Below are positions 21,990 through 34,733 of a DNA stretch of 64,000 nucleotides, in pieces. Position 1 is the stretch's first letter, and each line of letters starts with the position of its first letter. Under the pieces are notes generated by a model that made no database searches, was not told the DNA's origin, and saw only the letters and a program-made list of their open reading frames with translations. Where the stretch lies: the NCBI GenBank assembly GCA_023014365.1, contig JAEBUN010000017.1, forward strand, positions 496,001 through 560,000. Reading direction: 5' to 3'. The DNA is from Lepiota brunneoincarnata. Its lineage: Eukaryota; Basidiomycota; Agaricomycetes; Agaricales; Agaricaceae. The position numbers and the translations under genes were made by a program.

Positions 21990-23712
21990 TCACGTCGCGT
22001 CCGAGCTAAACTCCCTCACCCATCCAGCTATCGCTTTCCAAGTATCCTGTATCGCCTTGGGATCCCACCAGTTTTCATCGAAGATAAGGACAGTCAGTGG
22101 GCCTCCGTCTGGGACAACGTGCATCCTAACATCCACCCCGTCTTTCTCCATAGCAGCGACCAAACTCTTCACCTCACGCACCAATCTCTCCGCATCCCCC
22201 AACACTACGAAGGACCTCGGGAATTCTCCAAACAATTTCGGGAAACGTGAGGAGTTGTGATACGGAGAGTCAAGAATCGATGCTAGGTTCTCTAAATCGC
22301 GAGCAAGCTTCATCGCGTGCGGCAAGGAAGATTTAACATGGTGGTGGAAGTATGACGTGTGCGTGCCCTGTCGGTCTTGTATGACATCATGTCCCCAACG
22401 CTTCAAGACGAAGGGAGAGCATGGGGAAACATATTCAGAATGAACGACTTCCATAAGCCGTCGTTCCTCCTCGACCGTGTTTGGGCCGTCGTTGTGCTTG
22501 AAACCGAGGAAGGTGCGTTGCAATAGAGCTCGAGGCTCTGGTGTGTCTACTAGGTAGTCTGTCTCTGCATTCGGCCGGGGGATGTAAGCCGAGAGTGTTT
22601 CGGGTAGAGCGTGGGACGTATCACAAGAAGGCTGGCGACCATCGAATGGTTAGCTCTAGGATTCGATACTTCGATTAGACGATACGTACGGAGAGAAGTA
22701 ACAAGCCCGTAGGGTAAAGGGTAAATGGCCCTCGTCGCGCAGCCAACGGCTCAATGACAAGACAAGATTCCCTCCCGAGCTGTCTCCGATCAATATTATT
22801 TTGCATTTCTTGTGCCTAAAGCCATAATGATGCACAACGTGGGCGTAGACGGCAGCAGCATCCTGAACCACCGCCGGAAAGGGAGCTACCTGGAGTAAGC
22901 GATATTCCACGGAGTATACCTCGTGCAAGATATTTTTCTGCGAATATTGAAGTAGGGATCACCAATATATCACTCGACAAAGAACACTCATTACCTCGAT
23001 GAGGCCCCTTGGAATGCGCGATGTCCTCGATGACTCGTGTGCTGACATGTGGCAGTAACCACCTCCATGCATGAAGATTCCAACAAGAGGGATCTCCCCG
23101 CTCTCATTTTCATCGCTATTACTGCTACTCGGGCGGGTTTTATCATTATTCTCGGGGCTTGATGAGGTGGAAACGGGTGGAGGAGTGTGAATAGTGTGTT
23201 CAAGACTCGAGCCTGCCCCGGACGTGGTTCGCTTTATCGCCTTTATCGACCCTGGTTCTTCCTTCGGCCAGATATAACAGCCAACAGGCCCAAATTTGGA
23301 GCCTCCCTGCACTATCCCTGTTCTCATTTGGATAGGAAGAGGGTCCACCCAGGTAAATCGAGTTTCTTTCAAAGACTTGGGATCGGGGGCTACCGTCGGA
23401 TCTCGGGTCTGCCAGGTGACGCCTGCAACTTCGGTTACTTTGAATATGCGACGGGTAAAGTTGACATTTATGATTTGTTTGATAGACCATGACGGACGGG
23501 GGCGGTAGCGACGAGGTAGAATAGAAGTAGATGACCGCCCAAACCGGGACTAGGGCCAACGTTGTGAGGAGCCGCTGGAAGACATAAAGTGCTTTCCAAG
23601 GCTCTTTAGCATAAGGCAGGTGAGCATAGTGAGGATAGGGCGGGTTGCTGTCGTATATCATCCTGCTGCGAGGTGGTTGTTGGGGGCGACACAATGGTGA
23701 GCCCTTGGGCAC
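21990..23712 (-). pseudogene. Alpha/beta hydrolase of the HSL / steryl-acetyl-hydrolase type, damaged
   Basis: Three minus-strand exons (22995-23712, 22686-22937, 21990-22631) encode a membrane-anchored esterase-like protein. An N-terminal segment (RLLTTLALVPVWAVIYF) looks like a signal anchor. The oxyanion-hole motif HGGGY and the nucleophile motif GDSSGG (Ser in G-D-S-x-G) are both present, and the acid residue is probably the Asp of VVLGDAERLV. Two lesions are visible. Near 23518-23526 the text jumps one frame after AVIYF, resuming as RYRPRPSWSIKQIINVNFTR. Near the C-terminus, where the family carries a catalytic His-Asp pair after the PDG turn, this copy reads PDGGPLTVLIFDENWWDPKA with no in-frame His. 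It is therefore probably not an active enzyme. The frameshift alone could be an assembly error. Confidence 0.7.
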
Positions 23713-24239
23713 AAAATAGCTGTGACGTCAGAGTGGATGCCTGGGCGTGAGATGGGAGCTTTGTAGCACACAAATGGGGCATCTTTCCCTGTGGGTTCAG
23801 GGAGCAGAAGAAACCGTTCCTAACAAGTTGGCAGAGAATACGGTGGATATGGCAGACGGCATCGCTAAATCAATGACAGATGGCGGAAGTCTACCTGCCC
23901 ACGTGATCCCGCAACAATCGGACGAAGATGCTTCGACTTGATATTGAACGAAAACAAGGGGTATCACATCCATAAGGCCACAAAGAGATAATGTACACTG
24001 ATAGACACACAAGCCAGTGTCTCGCACGAAAAGAACTATGCACCTCTTCACCAGCCACTAGTGACCGAAGTTTTTTCGCGTGGCTCTGACCCTTTAGGAT
24101 GGAACATGCCGTGAACCTCAAACGTCTAATATCACAGGATCAGGGTTGGTGTGTGATTCAAAGTGGACAGTAGTTTCTTACATCGATTTCTTCCGTTGTT
24201 TCCCGCGACGTGGGGGAATGGAGCCCCTCGGCCGCGGTA
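23713..24239. other. Gene-free interval
   Basis: About 0.5 kb between two minus-strand genes. It presumably contains the promoter of the hydrolase. No motif is recognised. Confidence 0.4.
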
Positions 24240-25778
24240 TTACTGCTGACGTTCGGTACGTGCTGACCCATTGAAACCCCAGGTAAAGACGCGTCGTGCG
24301 CTTCGATGGAGCAAAAAACTTACCTTGTGATTGTGCCCGCCACTGCCGACGCTGGGCCTGTTATTGGCCTCTCGCATACGCTCGCGGGCGTTGAGGGTCC
24401 ACATCATTGATATGGCGTACAGCTTGGGAAGCATAAGGTTGAAAGTGGTGGACAAAAGACGATCGCTGCCCTTCCAAACTTGGGAAAAGACGAGGTTGAA
24501 CATGGCACTGTAATCATATTTGCCCATCGAGACAAGAATTGTCGACAGAAACTGAAGGCCTTACCACAAAGCAGCTGGTGCAGCAGACAACCAAGTAAGG
24601 CGAATCAAAGAGGTCAATAGACCGATTGTCCTGGGAAATTCTATTCAATATCACAGAGAGCCAACATCCTCGAGAAATCCTTACTGAGGTCGTAGGACTT
24701 CACTCCTGCTCCTCAGAAGGAAGTACGTCATCGTCAGAGTGACAGACATGTCTCCAGCTGTGAGGGACAACGGTCAGTATATACTCATGCAGAAATGAAA
24801 ATAGTCTCGATTTACCAAACACAGAACTAAAGTGGGCGGCGACTGTCGAAGCCATCTATCAGCGGCAACTCATCTAAATTAGCGCCTTACTCACACCACG
24901 GTGCCATTAGGGGGGTTGCTTCCACGCCTTGTGTTATATAGTAGGTCTGGACCCCCTCAGTAAACGCCTATGAAAGTTCCTCAAGGAAACTCACCGCAAT
25001 GCACATTGATGCATAGGCGAACGCTAGAATAACAGCAACTGGTGCAACAACCCACCACTTTCGTCCCTGAGATATAATATAAACGGCGGCAGAAGAACGT
25101 CTGGACATAGAGCCCCATTGTTGCGACCTGCCCAAGACACTTCGTTAATTGGTTGCCTCGAGGCTTGCCATGAAACCCACGATGAGGGGGGTGCCCGTCT
25201 GCCACCAGGCAGTGTAACTGAGCCCGATTGCGCCTTGCAGGTCCGTGAAGTACTCAATGGACTGGATCCAAATGAGGGTACTACCAAGAACGCGTGGCAG
25301 ATAAGATAACTGATCCGGAGACAATACTTGATGATACGTACAAAGAGTGAATTGTTTTCAACGTGGTTATAATGGCCAGAATGATAACGGCCAGCCTCAT
25401 GCCCCACTTGTCGTGTTCACATCGAGTAGCGTAGCGCGCAAACTAAGGGGGGGACACATATCAGCGTGTATTTTCAAGAGTTTCCCTTGAGATACCACTT
25501 ACCTGGCAGTACAGAATGCCTTGTAAAAAGACATCGAGGAAACACCCTACCAGCTTACAAAGTTCATGTGGTGAGAAAGTGTTGAGTGGCAAGAAGACAA
25601 CCCGGAGAGCACTTACCCACGGACCAAGCAACCATCGCGCACTCTCCAAATCCTCGGGGGTCATCATCTTACTAGGGGTTTTGGGAGGTTGACAAGAGTT
25701 CGCTGAGACCGCGAGGCACATATATATACATCCCCGCAACGGCGAAGCTATCTCGGTTTTGGTCTTTGAATTCATCAA
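24240..25778 (-). pseudogene. DUF6534-type seven-helix membrane protein, frameshifted
   Basis: Basidiomycete DUF6534 proteins are predicted multi-pass membrane proteins of unknown function. Minus-strand exons read MTPEDLESARWLLGPW (first exon ends at 25617), LVGCFLDVFLQGILYCQ (25503-25553), then FARYATRCEHDKWGMRLAVI (from 25442), TLIWIQSIEYFTDLQG, and near the C-terminus FTEGVQTYYITQGVEATPLM, AAHFSSVFG, DMSVTLTMTYFLLRSRSE and NLMLPKLYAISMMWTLNAR, which is the family signature ending. Near 25055 the frame shifts by one base between LYYISGTK and WWVVAPVAVILAFAYAS. Start could be the Met pair at 25662-25667 or the upstream Met at 25778. I call it a pseudogene on the single clear frameshift; the exon order is otherwise complete. 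Confidence 0.65.
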
Positions 25779-28700
25779 TCACTCGGCTCCACGCTTCCTG
25801 GTGTTTTTGGCTCTCGGTGCCACTACCATGGGAATGCCAACCACAAGGTTGGCTTGGCAGATGTCGCAGATCTAGGATTTCAAGCCTTATCTTGTCCCTC
25901 TGTAAGGCTTGCTGAGCAAAATCTGGGGCTATCGAGCCCCCGAGTCCGGGCTAAGATCCTCGGTGTAGGCCTGAGCGCTCTCATGTTAGACTAGCCCTCG
26001 AGGATCAACCAGTGCCATCAACCCTAGTTCCACAGTACTATATCTGGAGTCTCGCACTCGGGTCGCAAGGCGCTGGTGGACGAACAGCCTCCACCCTGAT
26101 CCAGCCCGATCATGTATTTGAGATTCTCGTGTGTAAACCCACCATCACACCTTAATATATATCTGACGAATTGATGCACCTTATTGTCGGTGCCAGTGCT
26201 TCTACTGCTCACCAGATGTGATAGACATCTAGTAGGACCCGAAGGAAGCGCTCCAGTCCCGAATATTGCGTAAAAACCTTTTCGAGGAACCGAAAAACAG
26301 TTCCCGCCACTGTGTCGAACTGAGCTCCTCACACCGATACAAACGATCAGCTGCGCTTCAAAGGTCTTTTCCCGCGCCCCACCCACAACGATCAGATGGC
26401 CTGATGTCTAAATCACGAAACCCCAACTTCTTGTGCAGTATAAATATCAATGGGCCTCCCATCTCATAGTGTCATGGATTGATTATCGCAACACTGATGA
26501 TGCTCAAGGCGCCTCAGATTGTATGTACGTTGTGATCGGTATTAGAACTACCAGAGTCCTGGTTGCGCACACCTATAATTCGCAGTGACCTAGAGAATCA
26601 TTAGATTCGGTTCTCATAAGCAGGGACGTGGCCCCCCAGTTAGTCTAATTCAACTACCATAGTGATGATATATATCCTACGGTGCCTTGGCTATGAGTGC
26701 CGAGGCCCTCGCCCCCGTCAGACTATTACGGAATGCCCTGAATCTTTGTTGACCTTTGAACGACATCATGAGTCCATTTCATCCCTGAGAGTGTCCACTT
26801 ATCAGGTCTGATGGGATGGTGGCGTTCCGGGTACGGCGGGCGAGGGTGAACACTGTTGTATTTTAAATTGTTCACCCTCCGCGTGACGGATTAGGTCCTG
26901 TTGGAATACTTGTCGATTTTCCCTCACAACTGCTGTAAAGGCGGTTCGAAGTGTCATTGTCAGTGTTCTTCTCAATCATTGGAAGCAGGGCTACTCGTAA
27001 TGTATTTGAGTTCGAGGGCATTGACTATATGACTCAGTGGCAACTTCAGCTGCTCTGCCCCTAGATGGAACTAAATCCCGCCACATGTCCCATCAAAATT
27101 TCCCGCCACGAATTTATCTCGACAATCGCCTCTCCAGCATCAACCTCCGCCGACTTCTAAACATAGACAGGGACCCTCGACACCTCTCCATAGATGCCCT
27201 CCTCTCGTGATACATCTAACATGATATGATGCGGAGCCACAATACTTCCCTGTTGACCTGTCTCTCTTGCCAGTAGTTGTTCCGAAATTTCCACTGGCAG
27301 AACTTCTGATAACGTGTTCCACCTGACTTTCGACCTATCTATCTTCCTTCTACTCGTACAAAATACTTCCCTCCTGTGGTCACTGAGTTTCCATGATATC
27401 TGGTACTCAACGGCGCAAAGCCCAGTTTGCAAACTCTGGTATAATTTGAACTAAGCGAACCGACAAATTCCAACTCCCTTGTTGACTCCAACTTGGAAGC
27501 TCCCACCCTTGTTTGCTTCCTTTGGGCTCCCCATCCTCCTCAGGGTGTTCCCTCATGGAATGATCAGCATAGCAACAATTGTGGGACGCGTGGGTACGCC
27601 GGGAGCGGGTTGGACAATAATGAGGAGGGGAGCGTGCATGTTGTTCTTACGTGCGCAGGTGTGATTCCTCTCTCGCAGCCTCCTTCGAAGACTTGGGACC
27701 AGGCACCTCATTGGTCTTATATCGAAGTTTAGCATTACGGGCGCTACTTCCCTTCTTCCAACAACCTCCCTGGGTGCGTGCTGTGCGGACCAAGGATGTA
27801 ACCTATGAGTCAATAGGGAGCATGACCACAAACTACTTAATTAAACGCACTTCATATGCGCTGTCGTCGGACAGATGGGGCAACACCCAGAATATAAATC
27901 CCTTCTTTAATTCCCTGCTCTCGTTAATTCATCTACAGCAGTTACCCCGAAGGGCCGAAACTTTGTCGAAGTAATTGAGGACACCGGTTGGAGGTGGCGC
28001 GGGTGCAGACCGGGACTGCCGATCCAGACATAGCCTTCACCTCGTACATCAGATGAACCGAAGGTCAGAAGTCTATCACACCCGTTAATACATCAATGTG
28101 CTGTACATATCAATGTTTCAGCCTCCGGGGTTGCATCTAGCGCGCGGGAATATCCGGACTTTTTAGAGTATGACGTTCGTAGGACACACGGGTGCAGGCG
28201 CGAAAGACCGTGTCCAGAGAAAGGCAATAATAGCAATATCAAGGACATCTCACGGATACCAAGAAGTAGCAACTTCTTGAAATGATATTCTGGGAAAGAC
28301 TGTTGTTGTTGCTCCGAACTCTCATCGTTCTTGTAGGCTCCACCCTGGAAGAACCAATGAAGGGGTGCAGAATTCATCACGTATCAGGACTCTCGTCAAA
28401 GTTAGATGAGTACCCTGAATGGAAAGCTCAACAGAGTCATGTGCTCCAGATATGAGCGAACACAAAAGGCCCGAATCCACTAATATGTGCTATCGTAGGA
28501 GCGATCAGAACATTTGACTTCTCGACAACTGCTACTATTCATCAGACTTCAAGTCATGATATTCTTTCATGCGTGAAGTGTAACGCAGCCATCCCCAGCC
28601 TCTTTGCGGGGGAGTCTCGATTGATGTTATCAACAGTCACTAATCATTTAATTATTGCTGCGCCTTGTTGCCACGGCGGCGACTCATCAATCTGGCGTGA

Positions 28701-29379
28701 GGGTGCCAAGTCGGTCCATTCCCAAGCGCCTCTGCTCCAGGATCGTCCGCAACCTAGAGCTGCCGAATTTCCATTTACGAAAGCCCTCTTGTAAAAGAGC
28801 GACGGTCCAGGCTGCTGGAGGTTTTTTTGTTTTTTTATTGTTACGATTATGCGGTATGAAGTCTCGGTTGATGGAACTCGGGATCCTCAATACCCCAATC
28901 GAACCCTGGGACGTCTCGCAATGAACTACCTTCAGACTCGAGTGAGTACTTGCCTCAGTAGTGCCAAGCGTAGCAATGACAGTGGTAGGACCCGCGATGT
29001 GTTTCCATCTATAACAGTTAACATGTTGAATTGGTGGATGCACCACACGAGAACAAGACGCTTCCGTTTAGCCTCAACTGTGTCATCCTCCCAAACCATA
29101 AAGGTGGCTGCGGACTGACTAGGATACACAGGCTAACATTACGGACCATGGTGCCCTCTACGCTCATCAGAAGCGGCTTGAAAATCGTTGGAACATTTTC
29201 AGATTGGCCGGGTATGTGATAACCTATCAATGAGTTTATTTACTTAATTTATTTGAACAGTATCTTGATGGTACGTCGAATTTAGCCTACCTCAAGAGCG
29301 GCATCCGCATTCTTTGTAAGCTGCGCCACTAGCCCTCTTCTCAAAAACTGATTTCATGCGTGAAAGGTCTACGATAATT
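25779..29379. other. Long gene-poor stretch
   Basis: About 3.6 kb in which I recognise no gene. A minus-strand frame at 27157-27432 (containing WNTLSEVLPVEISEQLL) and plus-strand frames near 27480-27730 have protein-like composition but match nothing I know. The region fits decayed mobile or accessory sequence next to the DUF6533/6534 copies. Confidence 0.35.
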
Positions 29380-29851
29380 TTTTGACATCGGATCTCAAAG
29401 TTCCGCTCATATAGAGAGCAAAGTGGAATTTCGTGAAGGCTCTCTTTCTTTTCAACCGATATCATCAATTATTTTCGTAGGTGCCGTTGTCGTATGTCCT
29501 GGATTACTAGTAAGGCTTACAGACTGTTGCAGGCGACAAAGTTCCAATTTCTGCTCCCTATTGCTTTACCCTCTTGCAGACGTCTGCTTGTGAGATTTTG
29601 GCATATATCAGATTCACAGTGGACACTCTTGACCTTTTATCAATATATCGTTGGCACGTTTTGCTCTGAGAGCGAGTGTTCCTTACCGTACTGTACAACA
29701 ACTTGTTGTTTCCATACCCAACCCAATGTTAGTGCTATTAACCTTTCGCTTGTGCGTTGTCTGGGGTATGGACAAAAGGCTCATAACCGCAACGCTAATA
29801 GTTTATTTCGGTTACTTTGTTGCTGGCACGTTGGTAAACGATGAATTGTGA
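29380..29851 (+). pseudogene. DUF6533-type remnant
   Basis: The phrase DNFLTSDLKVPLI, then an in-frame TAG where the family has Trp, then RAKWNFVKALFLFNRY matches the first helix block of DUF6533 proteins. Farther on, VLLTFRLCVVWGMDKRLITA corresponds to the LxLRVWAVW block seen in the copies at 17.4 and 31.8 kb. The stop and the missing middle segments mark it as a fragment. Confidence 0.55.
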
Positions 29852-31819
29852 GTCAAATATCAATGCTCGACTTGCCCTCTTATGGCTCATCCTATATCTT
29901 CGCCGTTCTCATGGCCTATCGTGCAGGTGCTTAGTTTCGGGGTGTTTTTGATGCACTGGCATAACAAAATGTTTCCCTGAAGCCACTTTGACGCTCATCT
30001 CTATTCCTGCGTTTTTCAAAGGCAAGGCTGCAAGTTAGGTTTCGAGTGTACTTCGCTCAAAATAGGTGTCGCAAGCCGAACTCGTTACCAGCCGTAAAGG
30101 CACGGTAATAGATGTACGCTCGCGGGTTCCGACCATTGAATTCGGTATCTAAAACGACGTACGATCATGCCGGACAGGAATATTGTCCTACCTTTACTTT
30201 CTAGGAGATCAGGGATGATTAGCAGGAAAAAAGCACCAAACTGAAACGGCAATCAGGTAGCTCAGTCATGAATTTTCTAGTCACATTCCTTGTGGTGAGG
30301 ACTGAGTCCGACATCTATTGGAAACACCAGATCGATAATCATTTGTTTATTTAGCAGGATGATGTACTACAATGATGGTTGTCTAGTAAGTCACAAACTA
30401 GTGGCAGCTGCCGAACAACGGGGTATTCTGACTGTTTGATGGAGTATTGGTCGGATGTCTCGGGTGGTGTTATCTAGTCGGATAGTCCTTCGCATTAGGA
30501 GGACACTGAGCGATAAACCTATTATCGGCGGGGCCTCCAATCAGGATGTTACCAGTGCCATCACCCTGGGATGACTTTGCGATACATGTCCACACCGCCT
30601 CGGTGCTTTGACGAGTTGATTTCTTCTCTGATATGTATGTAACACCATCCTGAAAGTTCTCACGTAGCTGAGCCAAATTACTCCCGCAGAAAGATCTACG
30701 CTAGTAAATCGTCCCAGCCCGGTGGTTGTGTCGCCTGGAGTCCAGGAATCTAGGAGACATCTCGTTCCTGCCAAGATAGCCCTCTGATCGCTTGAATTCC
30801 CTTACTTGGGGCAGTTGCTCCTAATCCTGAATTTCCATTGCGGAATGACCCTAGGCCGAGTTTGGGTAATTCACTGATCCGTTACCCTTGCTAGCCGCTT
30901 ACGGGCTCTGAGATCTATTCACTATACATTATGGCTCCTTTGAACATTTCAATGCCCCTCCATTTCTCACATCCTTCAAACCGAGACCACCCTCATTTTC
31001 TCCAACAGATCCCCCATAGCTATTGCCTAAAAGAATAGAATGATGGCAAGGCATGCCAAGTGAAACAGAGTATAGTCACTACGGGTCACAGAATTCTGGG
31101 GGAGTCCTCCACTAGATTGCCTCCGGTCTCCAGGGGAAGTTGTCAACAATAATAATGGCCGGTGGAATATAGGAACCAATTTCTGTAGCAGGCTCCGGAA
31201 TAGGTAGCAGTTGGTGCGGGGCGCCCATCCTGCTCCGGGCCACCACAAAATAATAGGAGACCAACATGGATGTCATTTTAAATCAAGTATCAAGTCGATC
31301 AAGAACAAAGTGATCTGTGGGAGCTCGACAATCTCGAAGACTCACTAATCAGAGGTTATTTAGGGCAGCTGCACATATAGTAACCATCACCAAGTCGAGT
31401 GCATGTCAGTAATCGGATTGAACGGATGGGTAAAAGACTCGGTGTCCCTCTTACTGGTATTCTTTCTTCTTCTGGTATCACGGTTCTAGGACAGGCTGAC
31501 GTCCCTGTCGAGATCGAACCGTTATAAGACCCGTCTTGTAACCATAGTCTTGAGCTTTGGCATACCTGTCTCCCATCTCATGCAGTCGTCTCCACTGTCT
31601 GCCAACGTTTTGAAAGCTTTGGAACACTATCAGACGGGTCGGGTGAGTGAGTAGATAACCCATTCGATTATGGGTTTCTAATCAATTTGCAGTATTTTAA
31701 CGGTGCGAACCTCAAACATACTGTTCGACTTGTTCTAACTTTGGGGCGCGGCAGGAGCTGCGGCCACAATTTTTGTGAGTAATTTCCCTTCTTCTCTCCC
31801 TGGTGCATGTCACGAGGGA
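29852..31819. other. Gene-poor stretch
   Basis: About 2 kb with no recognisable gene on either strand; only short open frames without motifs. Confidence 0.35.
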
Positions 31820-32610
31820 TTGTATATGTCGATTTTCAGATTTTCGAATATTTCTTAACGATAGATCTGGAGATCACACTCATCTGGAGGTCTCGATGGA
31901 CAGCTTCAAAAGTGTTTTTCCTCCTGAACCGATACCTTCCCTTTGTCGAGATCATCATGAACCACTTTCGTAAGTCTACACTCAAAGAGCTTCCACTGAA
32001 TGGTTAACGATAACGCTTATGATGATCTAGGCGACAATGTGGCAGGAATGGCCGGCCGGTGCTCCTTTTTGCTCCATTTCATCTGCTGTAGGGACAAAAC
32101 CCATGTTCTTTAGCAACCTCTTGACACGGTTCCAGGGCTATACGTCATCGGAATATTCCTCTCCGAAAGTTGGTGGCCATCTTCCTCACGAACCTGCGAT
32201 AGGCTGACCACTAAGGTCTGGCTAGTCATCCTAACACTGCGCGTCTGGGCAGTTTGGAAAATGAACAAAGCCCTCATCATTGGAAGCGTGATTGTTAACG
32301 CCCTCAATTTCGCAATCATCGGCACGGTTATTGAATTGACGATTCGCACATTTAAGTGTGAGTGTGGATCGACTTTTACCCAACAAAGGTTATCCTCAGC
32401 TGCATTTCGAATATAGTTGAGGATCTGCCCCCATTCACAGGTTGCATATCTCTAGTAGAACTTCAACAGTCAATCGCGTATGTTGGCTTTGTCGTGGCTA
32501 CAATTTACGATGCGGGTATGGCTCTGCGGCATGACCTTCATGGGTGTATGCTGAACCCGGCTAGGCATGGTCATATTCATGGCCATTCCATTCATAATTG
32601 CAAAGCGTAA
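31820..32610 (+). pseudogene. DUF6533-type gene remnant, third copy
   Basis: This copy preserves the family start block as FQIFEYFLTIDLEITLIW followed by KVFFLLNRYLPFVEIIMNHF, then YVIGIFLSES, then VILTLRVWAVWKMNKALIIG and a hydrophobic helix ending VIELTIRTFK. A later piece (PPFTGCISLVELQQSIAYVG) aligns loosely with the next loop and helix. I cannot join all segments with good splice sites or find a start codon, so I treat it as a remnant, though a functional multi-exon gene is not excluded. Confidence 0.5.
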
Positions 32611-33979
32611 GCAACAACGATTTCTGGGTGAAATACCTTCCACCTCCTGTCAAGGAACTGACGGGTCGGTAGGGAAAAATCGGTTCAAGGGGAAATCAGA
32701 GTTCATTAATGTAATATACACTGAAGGTGGGTTTCGGAGCGATGTGAAGGAATGGTAATCCACCTGATGTCATTCCACCCAGGGATTTTATTCTACGTGT
32801 ACCTATTAGGCAAGTTCGATCGAATGCTTTACGCTTTAGAAGGAATCAGCCTTGTCTTACCCAGGGGTTGAACAGTTTTTTCAGCCGTCGCTTTTGTTCT
32901 TATGTATAGGATCGTACGTCGTTTTGAAATTCTTCGCAGATATGAGGAATTGACATTTTTGAACCTTAGCGAGATAACGTGTTCATGTTTGCTTAGTAGG
33001 TCACCAGGGTTCGTACCACTCCTAAAGCGGTCCTCTAATGCCCTTTGGTCCATAGTGTGGCAAGGATGATGCGGGCGGTGTTGTCAAGCCGGGTGGTCCT
33101 ACATATCAGACAGTTATATCAAGAAAAAGTTTGGATGGAGTTTACATCTATATCTGTTATTGATGTTTGACCTTTGTGCCCGCCGATCGAGGGAATCAGA
33201 TACCAATACCGACAAGACTACCGCCGGGTCCGAAATTAAATTTTAATTCTTAACTGCTGAAACAGCAGTGCTCTAGTGCGACAGGTACAGCCATAGTCAG
33301 GCCGATGTGACGCTCATCGCCCGTTGCTTCCGATCCGGATGCCGAGCTATAATTGACCAATCATTGCTGTATGTATGTACATACATACCGACATTAGTAG
33401 AACTTGTGATCCCATCTGAGGGAGAGCAATCATCAGGGGTCAATTGTTTTAGCGCGTGTCTTTGCATCGTCATTTATTGTTGGTCGCAATCATTGGCCTA
33501 ACGACTCTGCAAGGTTCGGAGACCCCGCGTCCAGGCATCATTTTACTCCTAAACAAATATCATATATGACTAGGACTTGGCCTTGAAATTACTGGGACTC
33601 CCTATGAGCTGAAGAGCATACCGGCGAGGCTCGCCCGACGACCGTCAATTCTTTGACGCAACACATCACCGCCGTAGGACTGGAAATGATTCAAAACCCC
33701 CTGGATCTACTTTTATTAACCTGGACAGTTAGGACAGAACATATTCAGTGTCGGGCTCGCAAACGCGTGCCGAGTTCCGATCTCCGTTCCGTTGTCGTCT
33801 TCCGTTTCGACGTGTACCTTTTGTTCCATATCCCGCGCTCCGTTCCTTTTGCAAGGTCTCTACCGTTTTTATATCATTTATGCTATGCCTTTACCATCCT
33901 CCTCTGCCCGTAAACTACTGTTATTGTGCTTATTGTCTACGTACAAGCGCGTGTATCGTAGTGTTAGATAAATAGCCTT
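32611..33979. other. Gene-free interval
   Basis: About 1.4 kb in which nothing is recognised on either strand. Confidence 0.35.
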
Positions 33980-34249
33980 TCATTTGTAGTCGCACTTCAG
34001 CTCTCGCGTCGAGACTGAAGTGAGTATTCTATCCATATCTATAATTACTGTACTGATTGCTTTGTAGTATACTTTACAACGTTCTACATTCAACGTCCGC
34101 TCTCGATTTGAAACTTGATGCATGACTGGAGACGTCATAAGGGTCATACCAGGTGGTATGTTCAATAAGGCGTATGATAGATTTTCATCAGAGTCTCTAG
34201 CGAAGGAAATAGTTCGTCGGCCCAGGAACTTCCTGATCAGGTGGCACAC
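33980..34249 (-). pseudogene. Possible cytochrome P450 fragment
   Basis: An open frame of 89 codons contains ENLSYALLNIPPGMTLM followed by SPVMHQVSN. This resembles the stretch before the meander of fungal P450s, where an xIPPGTxVxMx phrase precedes a conserved His. No ExxR or heme-Cys motif is seen nearby. Weak assignment; it could be coincidence. Confidence 0.25.
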
Positions 34250-34733
34250 GGTGCGGAGAAATAAGCAGACCGCGACGGCACACTGAATTCAGAGGGAAAA
34301 ATCTGACCCCCAGTCGGAAGCCCGAGCGCGACCCCTGGCTCGTGCCCACACATTACCTAGATGACAAATTGCAATCGCGTGTTATAAGTGGAATCCGTAA
34401 TGCTGCTGGCTCCCGATGCTCCGGGTTAGACTGTTTAAATGGAAGATAATCATCACTAACTTACCAAGGTATCCCGCCAACCCTGTGACAGTCCTAAGGG
34501 CCTGACCCTGGGTAAACCGGTTAAACATTGCCGAAAACTCATGTCAATATGCCATTCCTCATGTCATTTTCTCCGCTCATTTCTAGGGGTCATCTGAACC
34601 CGAAACCCCCATTAGAGACGACTCTTACATCAGTATTTGAGTCAGAATTGGGTATCAGGCTTGCTCTGTCTTCGGCTTGTTTGGACGGTCCACGCGTCGG
34701 AAGCTGAGCACCATTATCGGGCCAATTCCAAGC
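34250..34733. other. Upstream region of the VWA8 gene
   Basis: About 480 bp with no gene; it presumably contains the VWA8 promoter. No clear motif. Confidence 0.4.

Noticed and set aside
23713..34733. A functional gene cluster for a secondary metabolite
   Set aside because: No backbone synthase, transporter or regulator is visible, and most copies here are broken.
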